From assembly GCA_037039685.1 (NCBI GenBank), contig JAWNGF010000007.1, forward strand, positions 992,001 to 1,056,000: a stretch of DNA of 64,000 nucleotides, given 5' to 3'. The notes under the pieces are model-generated. The model ran no database searches. It saw only the letters and a list, made by a program, of their open reading frames with translations, and was not told the origin of the DNA. How positions within the stretch are numbered: position 1 is the stretch's first letter; each line of letters opens with the position of its first letter. Positions 36,086 through 48,753 of this stretch are shown in pieces. The DNA is from Ceratobasidium sp. AG-K. Lineage: Eukaryota; Basidiomycota; Agaricomycetes; Cantharellales; Ceratobasidiaceae. Made by a program: the position numbers and the translations under genes.

Positions 36086-39000
36086 CTAAGACTTGCTCTT
36101 CTCCAAATCAGGCACCAGGGACGCAATAACGGCTGGCCTCGAGGCAGGGGCAGAGAAACGTGCTCATCCTCGCTCTCCATCTCCAACTCCTCGGCCTCGT
36201 CGCCATCCTCCCCTCCCTCTGCCTCTATGTCGTCTTGGTCCGGCTCCTGGTCCGGCTCCTGGGACTCTGCCTTGACGCCTCCGCTCCCGCCTGCCTCGTC
36301 TCCACTCTCCTTCAACTCGTCTTCTTCCTGCTCATTCTCTAGATCACCATCAGATTCCTCGGGCGAGGCCTCCTTGCCAGAGTTCTTGCGCGGCTTGCGC
36401 GACGCTTGCTCCGCGTCTTGCGCCTTTTTGCCCCGGCGAGTCGTCACAGGCTTGCGCTTGGTCGTAGCCGCAGTTGCAGACGCCCCACGAACCCACTTGC
36501 GTTTCTTTGGTTTCGTAGCGTTCATAACCTTGTTTCGACGGAGGACAGCCCGGACATTCTTGTACAAAAGCCTCAATCAGCGCACGAGGGACCCAGCTCT
36601 GTGTACGTGTTAGCAAAGATAAATGATAATAAATTATTTTAGCACATACATGCGATTGATCGACGAGCCTCGATGTTTCCTCGGCACCACAGTGATTACC
36701 CTGCGAATGGCAAATCACAATCGTCTCGTAAATATCGTCCTCGACCACGACGGGTTTCCCACCAAACGCGAGCGTATCCTCGCCCCGGCTCGTCTTGACC
36801 GTCGAAAACATGCGCCGGACCCAGGCCTTGAACTCGAGCGACGAATGGTCCGCCACATCAACCGCAATCGACATTTTCCGCCCACGCACAGGCATCCCAT
36901 CCCGCTCCTTGCCGCTCTTTTCCTCGTCCTTTTTCTCGGGTGGGACATAGTCCTTGAGGAGTTCGTCGGTTTGAGGGTCAAGCAAGACGCTGAGTGCGTC
37001 CTTCATGAGCGATTTGGTCATGATCACCGCCCGATTTCGACGCGCCTTGGTCGTGGGCTGGGTGAGAAATGACTGAACGGCGGCGAGAAACACGACCCGA
37101 GGAGGCATAGTGGTAAGCATCGACCGGAGTGCAGATGGCTGACTCGAACCGGTTTCCTTGTCCTTTTCCTCTTCCGGTGACGCCGCCTTGGTGGGCTGAG
37201 ACACAGAAGGCACAGGCGGGAGGTTTAGCTTGGTGATAAAGCTTCGCGACGGCATAGGTTCCGAGTCGTACTTTCTCCGTCCGGGTTTTTTGCTCGCCGT
37301 TTCGTTGGCTGGTGGGTGCCATATGTGCGAAAGAGGAGATGTAGCTGCAGCCGTGTCGTCCGCGACGGGTTTCCGATCTTCACTCGGGGGCACAGGCGTT
37401 GACCGAGAACCCGAAATAAGCGGTTCAGGCCGCTCTGCCGCCGCCATCTCCGCATCAGCCGTCTCGGCCTCGGGCGAATCGCTGACGAGGATAACTCGCT
37501 CTGGATCCCGTCGCGTCTCGTCGTCCCATACTCCAGATGTAGGCGCAGACGTCCGTCGGCTGGGCAACGATTGAGACTTGGTCGGAGGTTCAGGCGAGTG
37601 TTGCGCCTCGGTCGCCCGCCGCACGTGCTCAACAATCGAGATAGGCCGGTCAACGGACATTTTGCGCTCCTCGACAATCGACATTCTGCGCTCGGATTCG
37701 ACAATCGACATCCTTCGCTCTTCAACGCGGGCAGTTCCCCCTCGCCCGACCTCCGATCTCCCTCTGGGCCCTCGGACGAAATTGAGCGCTCACCGACCCT
37801 ACGGCGCTTGACTCCTCCCTCTGACTTCCGGCGATGTAAATCCGCGCCCTGACTTGCCTGTCGCGCATCCTCCCGACGACGCATCCCAGCTTCGGTCTCG
37901 TGCCTCCATACATTCGACTCGATGCGGCCCATGCTCTCTCCAGCCGCGCCAAAGGTAGTCCATCGTGCGGTGCTCGTGCTGGGTGCATTGAACGGAGCTG
38001 CCGGAGTGACGTTGGCGTTGAATGCGCTATGAACAAATACGCCTGGTGATGACGCGCGTGACGTCCCTCCTGATTGAATATGTATGTCCGCGAACGAAGT
38101 AGAAATTGAGTCACGTTTGAGGACCGGTGTAGCTGTTGAAGGGCGCGAATGTTCAGGGCTCATAGGTTTCGGAAACGAATCAGCCGGTCTCGGGTACTCG
38201 GCGGACATAGGGCGGGAAAATGGTTCGGTGGGCCTAGAAAATATTTCGGTATTTGCTGGCCGCGGAAACGGTTCCAGGCCCATTGGTCTGGGAAGTGACT
38301 CGGGGTTGGGGGTCCTAGAAGAATCTGCGCTCATTGGGCGAGAAAAACTCTCCGAGCTCGCTCGTTTCGAGTATCCATCCGAGCTCATGGGTTTTGAACG
38401 TCTCTCGGCGTTCGGTGGTTTGGAAGACAACTCGGCGCTCATGGGTCTCGAAAAGCTCTCAAACGCAGCATCTGTTGGACTCGCCCCGCCTATTCCTCCA
38501 TACCCGCCTCCATCGAGTAAATGGCTCAAAGACGATTTGGAACGAGAACGGGGCGCGACTCGGTAGGAGAAACTTCGGTCGAGTGGGTACGGGAATGCGA
38601 CTGGGGGTGGGGATTAGAGTGTGTGTCGATTGGACGGGAATGTAAATCAGGACGAAGTGAATCAATCGAAAGGCGACTCGAGTCAATCGAGTGAGAGTCT
38701 AGCGACTGGCGCGTGTAATAGGAATCAATCGAGCGTCGGCCTTCGTGTGAATCTATCGATCGACACTCGCGGGAAAACGACCCCGACGACCTCTCGCGTC
38801 CCTCGATCATCATCCCGCTCATGCCCAAACTCGAGACGCTGTCTCGTCCTGGAGAAGCCCACCCTCGGCCTTGTTCGGGCGAGGACCATTCTCTCTCAGG
38901 AGATGCGGAGCGTTTTCGTGATGGTCGGCGGGAGAGCGAAGCACCCGTGGATGAACCCGGACTGAGGGGGCCGGGAGAATGAAGAAGGGGCCCTGGCGAG

Positions 39001-39993
39001 CTTCCCCGAGTGTGTATGGGGGAACCGAGTCTGGGCTCGTCGACATCCATCGCCTGCGCCTGGGCATGCTCCATCGAACTAGCTGCAACAGGCGTGGGTG
39101 GGGTGACGTGTACGTTTTCAGGCTTGTCGAGTTTTCGTTGCTTCTCGCGGGACTTGTCCCCACCAGTGGGGTTAAGCATAAAACTCAGACTGGAGCGCGA
39201 TGACGAGGCTTCTGGTCGAGAAGATGATGCGTGCGAGTCGTGTCTGTGCAACGACGCTTCTAGTCCCTTGTGCAACGAAGACACCTCGCTCTTGCCCGAA
39301 AAAGGCTTGTCTAGCGCCTTGTGCCCTGTCTTGCCCGAATCCATCCGAGGGGCCGCGAGCGTCGTGAGCGACGGGGAAACGAACGTGGGTTGAGCGCCTG
39401 CTTGTCTCGCGCACTCCATGCCATGCTGTTATTGCCCTTCTTATCTGCACTTGGCGAAGCGAGATAGCACTCCAACCGACGCAACCGACACGATCCACAC
39501 ACGGGCGTCACACCATCACACTACCAAAAGTCAGAATACTATCAAAAGCGAGTAAGTGCACTGACTGGGGTGTTGCGCGCCTGGCACGTCTTACAGGATT
39601 TGACAGCCATGTCGCCCCGGCTACCGCTCGCAGCCGGGGCATTAGCGCCCACTGGGACGAGCGCCCATCCGCCATTTGTCTGGGGAAATATTGAACTGGA
39701 CGATTTCGGAGCATTCGAGACTGTATGCGGCGTGCCCAGTGAGGACCAGGCATAGCCACACAACGTGCCTCGGTCTTCGCAGTTTCGGCACGGTTCTCGA
39801 CCATCACACTAGATTCCGATTAGATAGGTTCAACTCGAGGCACGCGGCGAACCTTGGAATGAACTTCTTGACATTTTCCACACTGGCGGGGGGCAGAGCG
39901 TGAGGGAACAGGCCCAGCATCTATGAGCGAATCAATCGACAGGGCGTCGCGGCGACGAGTGTCATGTGGAGGGGCAGGCAGCAAAGGTGCCAT
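36086..39993 (-). CDS. Transcription factor with two tandem Zn2Cys6 clusters and an integrase-like HHCC segment
   Basis: Exons: 39993-39853, 39808-39566, 39520-36650, 36598-36086; about 1257 aa if frames are repaired. Start MAPLLPAPPHDTRRRD. Cluster 1 (about 39882-39758) fits C-x2-C-x6-C-x5-C-x2-C-x6-C. Cluster 2 (about 39595-39467) fits C-x2-C-x6-C-x6-C-x2-C-x6-C. In each cluster an intron sits directly before the third Cys. A long Ser/Pro-rich region follows, with repeated SRPMSAE-like units (about 38.1-38.5 kb) and MSIVE units. Then comes an H-x4-H ... CPGC segment resembling the zinc-binding N-domain of retroelement integrases, a basic KPKKRK stretch, an acidic tail and VPDLEKSKS at the end. 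Frame changes occur near 39390, 38550, 37729 and 36157 (each fixed by one base in a run). One near 36543 is not explained by a single lost base. Nuclear DNA-binding regulator by homology; targets unknown. Confidence 0.75.
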
Positions 39994-41272
39994 CGACTCG
40001 AATATACAACGCCACAGGCGCTTCTGAAAATATACAAGAACGCGGGGGACAGGGGGGATCCTCCGGTCAGCGCTCGCCATCTTTATGTCCTGAGCGTGCT
40101 TGGCGCTGTTTGGCACGTGCTGTCAAATGCACCTGATATGGTAGGAAGCCCCTGATAGCGGATGCAAATTGATTTGGCCATCGCGTTTCAACCCCTGACG
40201 GGCCCCGCCTGCATCGATCATATCAATGAGCTTACCGACTCGACTGGTTACTGACACCTAGAATGGCATACAAAGCGCACTTCAGTATTTGATCGACTCG
40301 GTCCTCGTGCGCGAATTCATTTATATCATTCGTCTACTTTGACCTTATTCGGCAAGTGTCCTCCTCGAGGTTGCCAGTCCTTGGCCACGTAAAACACTAA
40401 TTGCTGTCGGCTCGACACGCCTCGTTGTGTTCTTCGCACCCGTCCCGAACAAGAGGCAGGAGCTGAGCCAGCACCTCGAGACTGAAATCGATACAGCGCG
40501 TAAAAAAAGTCTCCACTGATAGCATACAAGCTTCCTCAAAGTTGCGTCATGCGACTGAATAGACGCTGACCGCAACGACCAACCCCCGAATGGGATGTGC
40601 CCCTTGTTTTAAGTCTGTATAATACACGGCGTGCAGTGGCGTATTCTCATGTCAACCGGGGAGGAACTAGACAGACGGTCCGGCACCCACCTGTCGGTCT
40701 CGACACGGTTTTCCTTCGGGGATGGCTTAGACTTATCTAAATCGAATAGTGGCTGGGCAAGGATCGACCGAGCGCTAAAATCTGTCAACATTCCCGAGCT
40801 CGGGAAATTCGGCTCGGCCTCGGTTCTAACGGACCGCGGCCGTGGGTGCCTGTCCTACTCGGGACAGTGAAAACGTTATATTCGACCACGTGTATGGAGT
40901 CTGCAATAGTCGTCCGACTCGGAGTATGACACAGCGGTTCAATCTTCCGCAGCGCTCGCATATGTCATACCCGGTCGATCCAGTCTGCAAAAGGTGCAGA
41001 ATTGAGAACCCTCACGACTCGAATTACGTGGAAGCGTGTCGGTCGACCATCCATCACCGGGTCTTCCTGCAGATCACTTCTCTCACACATCAGCCAAGCC
41101 AGCAATATAAGGGGCTCAACGCTCAAATCGATGCATTCCAAAGAAAGTAATAAAAAACAAACGACACATCCATTCATGCAGAGAAAATCCGATTCAATTG
41201 ACCGATCACTCCATCCTTCGCCATGCCCACACTCAGGCCCATACGCTGGAATCCGAGGTTGCTACCATCTAG
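39994..41272. other. Intergenic, nothing recognised
   Basis: Upstream of the transcription factor and downstream of the subtilisin stop at 41273. Only short frames. Confidence 0.45.
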
Positions 41273-42728
41273 TCACTGGGGGAGCTGAGCAAGGACGTTG
41301 GTAGTGCCACGGGGAACACCTTGAACAGAGGCTGTGCCGAGGCCCTTGAGGCGAGTGGCCATAGCAGCGGGGGTCATTTGTCCCTCGGAGGAAAGGATGG
41401 TGGCGACCATACCGGCAACGTGAGGGCATGCCATGGACGTTCCGGAGAGGATTTGGCGGGCGGTGTTGGAACCAATGAAGGTCGAGATGATTTGCTGGCC
41501 GGGGGCAAAGATGTCAACACCAGCACCAAAGTTACTGAAGCTCGCGATCTGATCGGTGATGGTGCTGGCTCCAACGGTGATGACAGCAGGAGCGCGGGCA
41601 GGGGACGAAGTGTTGGCATCGGCAGATTCGTTACCGGCGGCAACGACGACGTGGACACCAGCACCAACCGCGGCAGTGACAGCCTGATCAAGGGCACGCG
41701 AGACACCTCCACCAAGGGACATGCTGATGACGGAAGGCTTGCCCGATTGCTGGGCAGATGTCATCGCGAATTGGATACCGTCGATAATGTCCGAAGTAGC
41801 GCCAGAGCCATCAGCGCCGAGCACCTAGAGGGGTCATGTGAGGATGCGGTCGGTAGGCAAAAGAGCGCTTAACGGACCTTGACAGCGATTACGTTTGCAG
41901 CCTTGGCAACGCCAAAGTCCTTCGAGGCAATGGTTCCGGCGCAGTGAGTTCCGTGGCCTTGGTCGTCAACCTCGGGCTGTCCTTGAGCGGCAAATCCAAA
42001 AGAGGCACGGCCCTCAAAAGATTGGTGCTCAGTGTTGATACCAGTGTCCTGCCGATCAAATCAGTCTCGAGAACAAAGAGAACGATAAATTGCTTACAAT
42101 CACGTAAACATCGACACCCTGGCCAGCTGTATCATTGAAAGTGTATGTGAACGCCAGGGCATTGGCACGGCTGCCAGCAGGGAGGGCGGCACCACTCGAG
42201 ACACGCTGCAAGCCCCAGGGAGCATTGGTCTGAGTGGCAGTAATCTTCATGATCTGATCCGCCTCGATGAACTCGATATCCGAACGAGCACGAGCAGCGT
42301 CGAGAATGGAAATCTGAGATCCATCTTTGTTGGTAAGAACCGAACCATCCTCCATCGAGACAGCAGGGTCAGAGGGGTCGAGCACAACGCTGTAGGCGAG
42401 GAGGTCGCCTTTATGCCCAGTTAGTTAGAGTATGATAGTTATGACCAGCGACGTACCAGTGCTATTGAAAGTCCTGCCAACCCAGGAGGTGTTGGTGTTG
42501 GCCACCTGGCGGTTGATCCAGTTCATGTGCGTGCCGACGACATCTTGGCTCCTGAGCGAGACGATGTACGAGTTGGCTGTAACCCAATTAGCTCGAGTCT
42601 AATTGAATCCTCTGATACTCACCTTTGGCGGGCTGAGTCGTGGCCAAGACCCGGAGACTTCCCCGAGGGGCAGCGTCGACCAGCGAAGCGAGCGCAAGCA
42701 AAGCAGAAGCTGCGGCAGTGAAAATCAT
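41273..42728 (-). CDS. Secreted subtilisin-like serine protease (S8, proteinase K type)
   Basis: Exons: 42728-42623, 42576-42457, 42408-42098, 42048-41878, 41824-41273, giving 419 aa, intact. The signal peptide MIFTAAASALLALASLVDAA is followed by an I9-type propeptide (NSYIVSLRS ... FIEADQIMKI). The mature enzyme begins around NAPWGLQRVSSG. The catalytic triad is visible: Asp in VYVIDTGI, His in GHGTHCAG and Ser in GTSMACPHVAG; the oxyanion Asn is in AAGNES. The fourth intron uses a GTCCGT donor so that AVK joins VLGADGSG. An extracellular endopeptidase for nutrition, and possibly host or competitor interaction, by family. The stop directly follows VLAQLPQ, so there is no C-terminal extension. 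Confidence 0.95.
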
Positions 42729-43596
42729 GATTGTCAAAGAATGAAAGGTTGGAAGGCGGTCGGTTGAAAGTTAAAAAAAGAAAGATCGACTTGAGCGAGG
42801 GGTAGACCAGCCACCAAGAGAAAAGAAAACCAGAATGGGGGACGAGACCTCCGGAGCGAGGCTAATATACCCCCACCCGGCGGTTTCTTAACGCCTGGCG
42901 CTCGGATCTGGACATGGCAACGGTGAAATTCCCAACGCTGCGGTCCTAATAATTCTTCGATTTTCTTGGCAGAGTTCCCTTGTCGACCTACTTGGCGGGT
43001 ATTGTCCGCACTAGTAATACAGCGTGCATGTGGTCTTTGTCCTCTATACGTACAATGTGGCCACCTTGTGCCTATCCTACAAATTGTCCTACGTCGGACT
43101 TGTCGACCTCGAGCTTACTTTTCTCGATCCCCACAAATCAAATCCTCTTTCCCCATACGCATCCCACATGGTTCTTAAAAAAGAAGATAGTTACGCTTAG
43201 ACGTTACGCAAAGTGCGCCTAGTCAAACAGCAACGCCCGCATGGACTTGGTACGCTCGCGTTGGCGGCTCCCCTGGTTACCTCATAGCCATGCTTACTCG
43301 TGATCCTTGGTTATTTCACCCGCCTCGGTCGTCGCGGGGACCCATAGCTGTCCACGTCTCCTCAGCTAGAGTCTCTACCTATGTGACGTTTCACAGGATC
43401 GGACCTGCAAGCGCTGGTCGATCCATGCTTGGCGTATCGGACTTTGGCGTTCTTTTACCCTTCTTTTCACGAGGACGTCCACGATATAAATAACCGCCGG
43501 TTAACGTACACATCAGCACCGCTCCGGAGCCGCTGATTTTCAGGGGAAAAGTCGGCACTCGAAATTACAATAAACGAATACAAAGGGGACTTGAAT
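42729..43596. other. Intergenic, subtilisin promoter
   Basis: Contains the subtilisin 5' flank, with a TATA-like GTATATTAG on the minus strand near 42861-42870, and the 3' flank of the small secreted protein gene. No further gene seen. Confidence 0.45.
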
Positions 43597-44011
43597 TCAA
43601 TTCGTCGATACCTACAATGCAAACCATGTCAAACTCAATCTACCCAGATGGGAAATAGGCTTACCACGATCCACTGGGCGCGCGGACAGATCTCAAGCGC
43701 CAGTTGCACAGTCAGCAACTTTTCCTCCTTTCCAATTCCGGCCTTGTTCGCGTAGAGCGGGACGATGCACAGCCCCGTGGGCAGGGAGAGAAAGTTGACT
43801 GCGTCAGTGGTGGTGCCGAAGACTTCCGAGGCGGGTGCGGAGCGGTTTGCTCGGAGCTGAGGTGGGTTAGCACTGGAGGAGAAAGAGAGCGGAAACTTAC
43901 TCCGACACTGATGGGCTGGCCTTGGGACTGGTCTTGCCTAACCGAGAGGGGCATGGCCAGACCAGAGACAGCGAGGGCGACAAGGGCAAGGACGGCGCGG
44001 GAATAGAACAT
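43597..44011 (-). CDS. Small secreted protein, 105 aa
   Basis: Exons: 44011-43901, 43856-43665, 43611-43597; the last encodes only VSTN and the stop. The N-terminal signal peptide is MFYSRAVLALVALAVSGLAM, with a likely cleavage near LAMPLS. The mature part is about 85 aa with two cysteines (GLCIVPLY and LEICPRAQW) that could form one disulfide. I do not recognise a domain. A minus-strand TATA element (GTATATAAAC, near 44067-44077) lies about 60 bp before the ATG. It is next to the secreted protease on the same strand. Small secreted proteins of this size include candidate effectors, but nothing in the sequence proves that role. Confidence 0.75.
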
Positions 44012-46085
44012 AACGCGTAGGATATATGCGCACGATTCAGTAGGCGGCCAACCAGGCCCACTTTACGTTTATATACCCGGCCACCTATGACGCCAAGATA
44101 AGACACCGCCGAGATACGGTAATTCTTAAAATCTATACCTTATGGACACGCCCTGTGCACACGGTCCTAGACTATTCGTGGCGCGATGCATGCGGGAAAA
44201 TGCCGAACCAGCTGGGTAAAATTATATGCGGGTCGGTAACGAGCCAGCTGATCGCGCTCCGCAGCGTCCGTGTTTTTGGTGTCCAGTGAGCGCTTGCAAC
44301 GCAATAAAGACTCGGAGAGAGGTCGGTCTCGCGGCCTCGTCGGTGCAACGGTATGAACTGTTGGAGGTCTATGATAGGGCATGTGATTAGTTGGAGTAGC
44401 CAAGAAGTGAGGAAGATGTGAAAATAGAAATGTCTTCGAGATGTGCTCTAGAAGGTGTTCAAGTCTGTGTTTGGTTTATATTTTATGATTCTTGGTGCAT
44501 TCGGCATGGTATATCGGAGAATGCTCCTACAGTAATCCACTTGCGTCATATCTGAGTTGTTGGATAGTTATGCTGACGTGAAAAAGATGGCGGATATTAC
44601 CAAGAATTTTTGGGAGCTGAGATGGGATGTGCGGTTCGCACCACGCATTATCCGATCATTTTTGAACAGCCAAGGCTCGCGCTCTACAATTATAACAGTT
44701 TCTAATGCCAACATGGACAAATAAGGCCTCAAGGGAGCTGGGTAGAGATCTTGTCCGATCATCAGATGCACTATCGACCGATTACTTATGATAGCGAGTA
44801 AAATAGCCGTACGATTGATGGGGTGCATGGTGTTTCGTACATATTCGGGAGCCAATTCGTGATGTTTTGGACAATGATATCCAAACACGGTAGGTGTCGT
44901 TATGGTATGCCATAACCGCCAAGCCACTGTGTTTACGGGGAGCTCTCTCCGAGGAACGGGCGTCTGGGTATGAGGTGGCTTGATTTTCAAGGAGTTAACC
45001 GCAGTTGAGGGTATCGTCAAATACCTGACTGTAACACATTGACAAGGTTAAGCGCCATGTCTTTCTCGATCACTGATATATGATCACTCGGAGTCAGGGT
45101 CAACACCCATATGCGGTGTAGCTCGGGCATCGGCCGACATGTTGGCCAACAGGATACTCTTTTAGATGATTGGCCATCATGACTTCATCAAAGTGCAGTC
45201 CGCAGCGTGGCGCAGTAATGAATTATAAGGCAGTGCAGCAGATACTTTTATATTGCCTAAGTACCATGATCGACTCCCGCAGCACTTCAAGTCACACTCG
45301 AGTCGGGTATTCGCTCGCCAACTAGGTTAGAGTTCGGAATTGGGTCATTCGTGCCACATGACAAACATGTTGTCGTGTTTTTGATGGGCGATTGCCAGCG
45401 CTCCCGCTCGTTAAAGTAAAGGGCACTGCGTGAACGGCATCCTTATTCTCAGGCTGGCTGCGGCCACACGTGTTTACAGGTCCCTAAACACCAGATTGCG
45501 GGACTCGTTTGCACTTAAGTAGACCGTTATCTCACGGGCCCACTGCGCTAAGGCGTCCCTCCGCGCAGCAAGTCTGCGAGAACCGTTGTGTTGCCTCAGT
45601 CGTGCACACCCTCTATTGCTCATGTATGCACGACAGCTGGTTTTACTTAACTTTATGCTAACTTGGACACCATCCAGATATTATTCCCACTACTCTGGAA
45701 GTAGTTCAAGCCATGAGCCTATCTTTATATGCCTTCGCTTTCGTCTCGTTGGGCTTAGCTTTCAGCTTCTTAAATCGGCGGACACTGCGCGCTGCCCGAC
45801 TTATACAATTACCTGGTTTCGCTCAAGACCAATCCCTGTAAGAGCTCTTATGTTGTTATCATTCGTGTGCTAGTAATAGATTCTGAATCTGGTCAACAAG
45901 CCATCGCGGCAGGTCCCCAGCGGTTGTCCAGGGCAGGCAGCAGTACGACCGTGATGTGCTTGACGACATAGATGACGGCCCCGCTATATAGTTAGAAGAA
46001 TGCTCTTGTAGAGATGTTCATATTTTCGTATGCACGATTGCACGACTGTACGACCACTTTGTTGCTATATATGACTTACTGCTTA
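44012..46085. other. Gene-poor stretch
   Basis: Short frames only. The largest (45020-44568, minus) has no recognisable domain and no splice context. Possibly relic sequence. Confidence 0.4.
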
Positions 46086-46192
46086 ACTTATTTGACTTAT
46101 TTGACTTATTTGGCTTATTTGGCTTATTTGGCTTATTTGGCTTATTTGGCTTATTTGGCTTATTTGGCTTATTGAACTTATTTGACTTGTTT
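46086..46192. repeat. 9 bp minisatellite, about 11 units
   Basis: Near-perfect head-to-tail copies of CTTATTTGG, with CTTATTTGA variants at both edges, followed by degenerate TTATTTATC sequence. Confidence 0.9.
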
Positions 46193-48214
46193 TATTTATC
46201 TTGGCTTATCTATCCTATTTGATTTAACCAGAGCCTGATCGATGGCTGAGGATTTGCGTGAGTCGAATGGAGGTTAAACCTAGCATTCATAATGTCAAAA
46301 TTTCCAGTAGGTAATTTTTTAGGTCAACAATAGAATCGTCATACTGATACCCACAGTTTCCATGAGCCGCACAGGCCAACACGCACGCATACATCCATGA
46401 CGAATTCTCTCGCCAGCCATGTTGAACAGCTTATTAGATATTACATGTAGGAGCTCAACGTCACGGTAAATATTGGTTTCGGTCTATGTGACAGTTCGTA
46501 AGGGTCTCTGCTTGGACCACTTCAAAGGAAACGCATCTCAGCCTGAAATTTGATTCTTCTACGTTCATCGGCGAGGATAAAAAAGTGGATTTGTCCTGAG
46601 AATGTTCCAGGTTGATGCTGTGGTATATATGCCGTAGATCCGCCACCACACCAGGAGTGTCAACTCAACCGCAGAATTAGGTGGCCGCGAGTAAAAACTT
46701 TGTTGCACGAGAATGTAATAGCTATACTCTCTCCGGCGGAAACTATGCCGAACGGCCGGATGCTTGGTGGCATCACCCACAGGCTGACGTTGAGTCCCGG
46801 AGCCGAAAGTCCGTTCCTCTCTGGCCTTAGGGCAGACATCTTGCCGTCTACATGACGGGTGATCCTAAATAAGATATCCAGCTGTCATCCATGTAGTTCG
46901 GTAAGCATGACTAAAATAATACCCACCTATCGTTTAGCGTTCCCTGGTTGTTTAGCAGAGCAGCAACATGCAACTCTATCAACTTCTTTCACGTTATTGT
47001 GCAGAGTCTGCGAGCTATGACTGTGTCGAGAGAAGGGGGCGTATCCACCCATATATAGCTAGAGAGAACTGAGGGCCCCGCAGAAACCTTACACGGCGCC
47101 CAAAAGAGAGCGGGCTCACGATGTGCTCTTGAGAGGGGTAGACAGCGTGCGTGCTTTTCGGCTTCCATGGATGCTGACCAACATAATTGTGCGTGAGCCA
47201 GCTAGACCTTGTGTAGAATATTCCAAAGGTGTATCGATCTGAATGATGCTAGCCGAGGAGCCTTCAGGATTGAGCCTGGGTTATGCTTTGCATAGGATCG
47301 CATGGCTGACGGGCGCTTTACAAACCGAGATCCAGTGAGTGGGCACTCGCATCCACGAGCGTACCACAAGAAGCTAACCATTCTCGGGTACATACTCACT
47401 AGTTCTATACTACAAATGGGCACTGGATGAGCTTACATAACAAAATTGAAAGGTCAAATCGTCCACACTAGCTGTTTTGGGGATCACTATAGCTAGTTTA
47501 CATGAGGCTGTGAGAACATGTCTAGGGTCGGACACGACTGCTACCATGGCCTGGAGTCCCAAACAAGTAACTCTGAGACATGGAGCTCAAACACCCGCTC
47601 TGGTCTTCACAATGCCAGTACCCTACCCCGCTATTCTTCGATCATGCTGAGAAGTCGCCTGGGGATCGTAAACGGTTATTCGGTCTTAGGAGGCAATTCA
47701 GTAGACGCCCCTGTCTACGGTTTTTTTTCGGTTGTGTGTACCGAGGTACGCAGCCTAAGCAGAGAAGTAGTGCAATAGGCTGAAATCACAAGAAGCTATA
47801 ACATTGTACCGGAATTTATGCGTCTATTGTGGGGTTAGACGTAGATTCGAGTCTGAAAAACCTATCATGGACTGCCGGTGTTGTGAAACAATGGTACATC
47901 CTGCCGTTGCTATACCTGTCAACGATGGGCTACCCTAAAGCCGGGATGTTCGCTGCTACTACAAGGATGGGATACATGGATTAAACTCTTGCCTCGACCG
48001 CCGACTCAGGATGGGGAATATTTGCAACTATAATCCGGCTATAAAGCCGACGGCACCAGCCTCAATACCTACTTCTATCTTCCCCTCACTACTGGAATCA
48101 TACATTGACCTGCGAAATACCCTGTAGGTGTCGCTGCCAGGCCCACCCGGTTCCATTGCTAAACTTGATACCTTTTAGAGCATTTCTTTAATAATTGGAC
48201 CGGGAGCCCAAGTC
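46193..48214. other. Gene-poor stretch
   Basis: No coding sequence or RNA recognised on either strand; only short frames. Confidence 0.4.
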
Positions 48215-48406
48215 ATGCACCCGCATACGTTTATCCTCGGCTTCATCACCATCGGCGTGATTATTGGCCTGCTGCTTCGGCGCCAGGAGCGCGAAGCGCT
48301 GCCCTTGCAGCCTCATACCCTTACACTCGAGCGAATTTGTGAGTCTAGTCCCATTATAGCACTTAAATGCAAAACTTGACATGGCATTTCTCTTATATTT
48401 ACAGGA
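48215..48406 (+). CDS. Candidate 41-aa single-pass membrane protein
   Basis: Exons: 48215-48338 and 48405-48406. The frame starts MHPHTF and has one hydrophobic helix (FILGFITIGVIIGLLL) followed by RRQEREALPLQ. A donor GTGAGT at 48339 and an acceptor TTTACAG at 48404, with a CTTGAC branch-like site, would make the stop codon T|GA span the intron. Codon use is G/C-rich at third positions compared with the flanks. It lies about 350 bp upstream of the ubiquitin-conjugating enzyme on the same strand. No family recognised. The small size makes chance a real alternative. Confidence 0.35.
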
Positions 48407-48753
48407 ACATAAAAAATGCGCGGGGTAGGTCCTTGGCTGTTGTCCAAGCGTGGAACGGCATGGTCTCGTTCACTTTCTCGCATCGTGAGCGATTAGTTGA
48501 GCTGTGGGTACATGCGTATATTCTACGGTGTAATACAACTCGCATATGCGTCGTCCAAGCTTATTCGAGCTTGTGACGTAAAAAGATGGGCAAAAGTAAA
48601 AGCAGTCCAAGACGCACGTGACCGTATTTCCTTTGTCCACGTGACTTTGTTGGAGCGTGGTTTGGCTTCAACTTGTTTCCAACCTCGTTGGTGGCATACC
48701 CTACGTAACCGTCCTCGCTTTCATACCAACTCCGAACGCTCCGAGCAGAAAAC

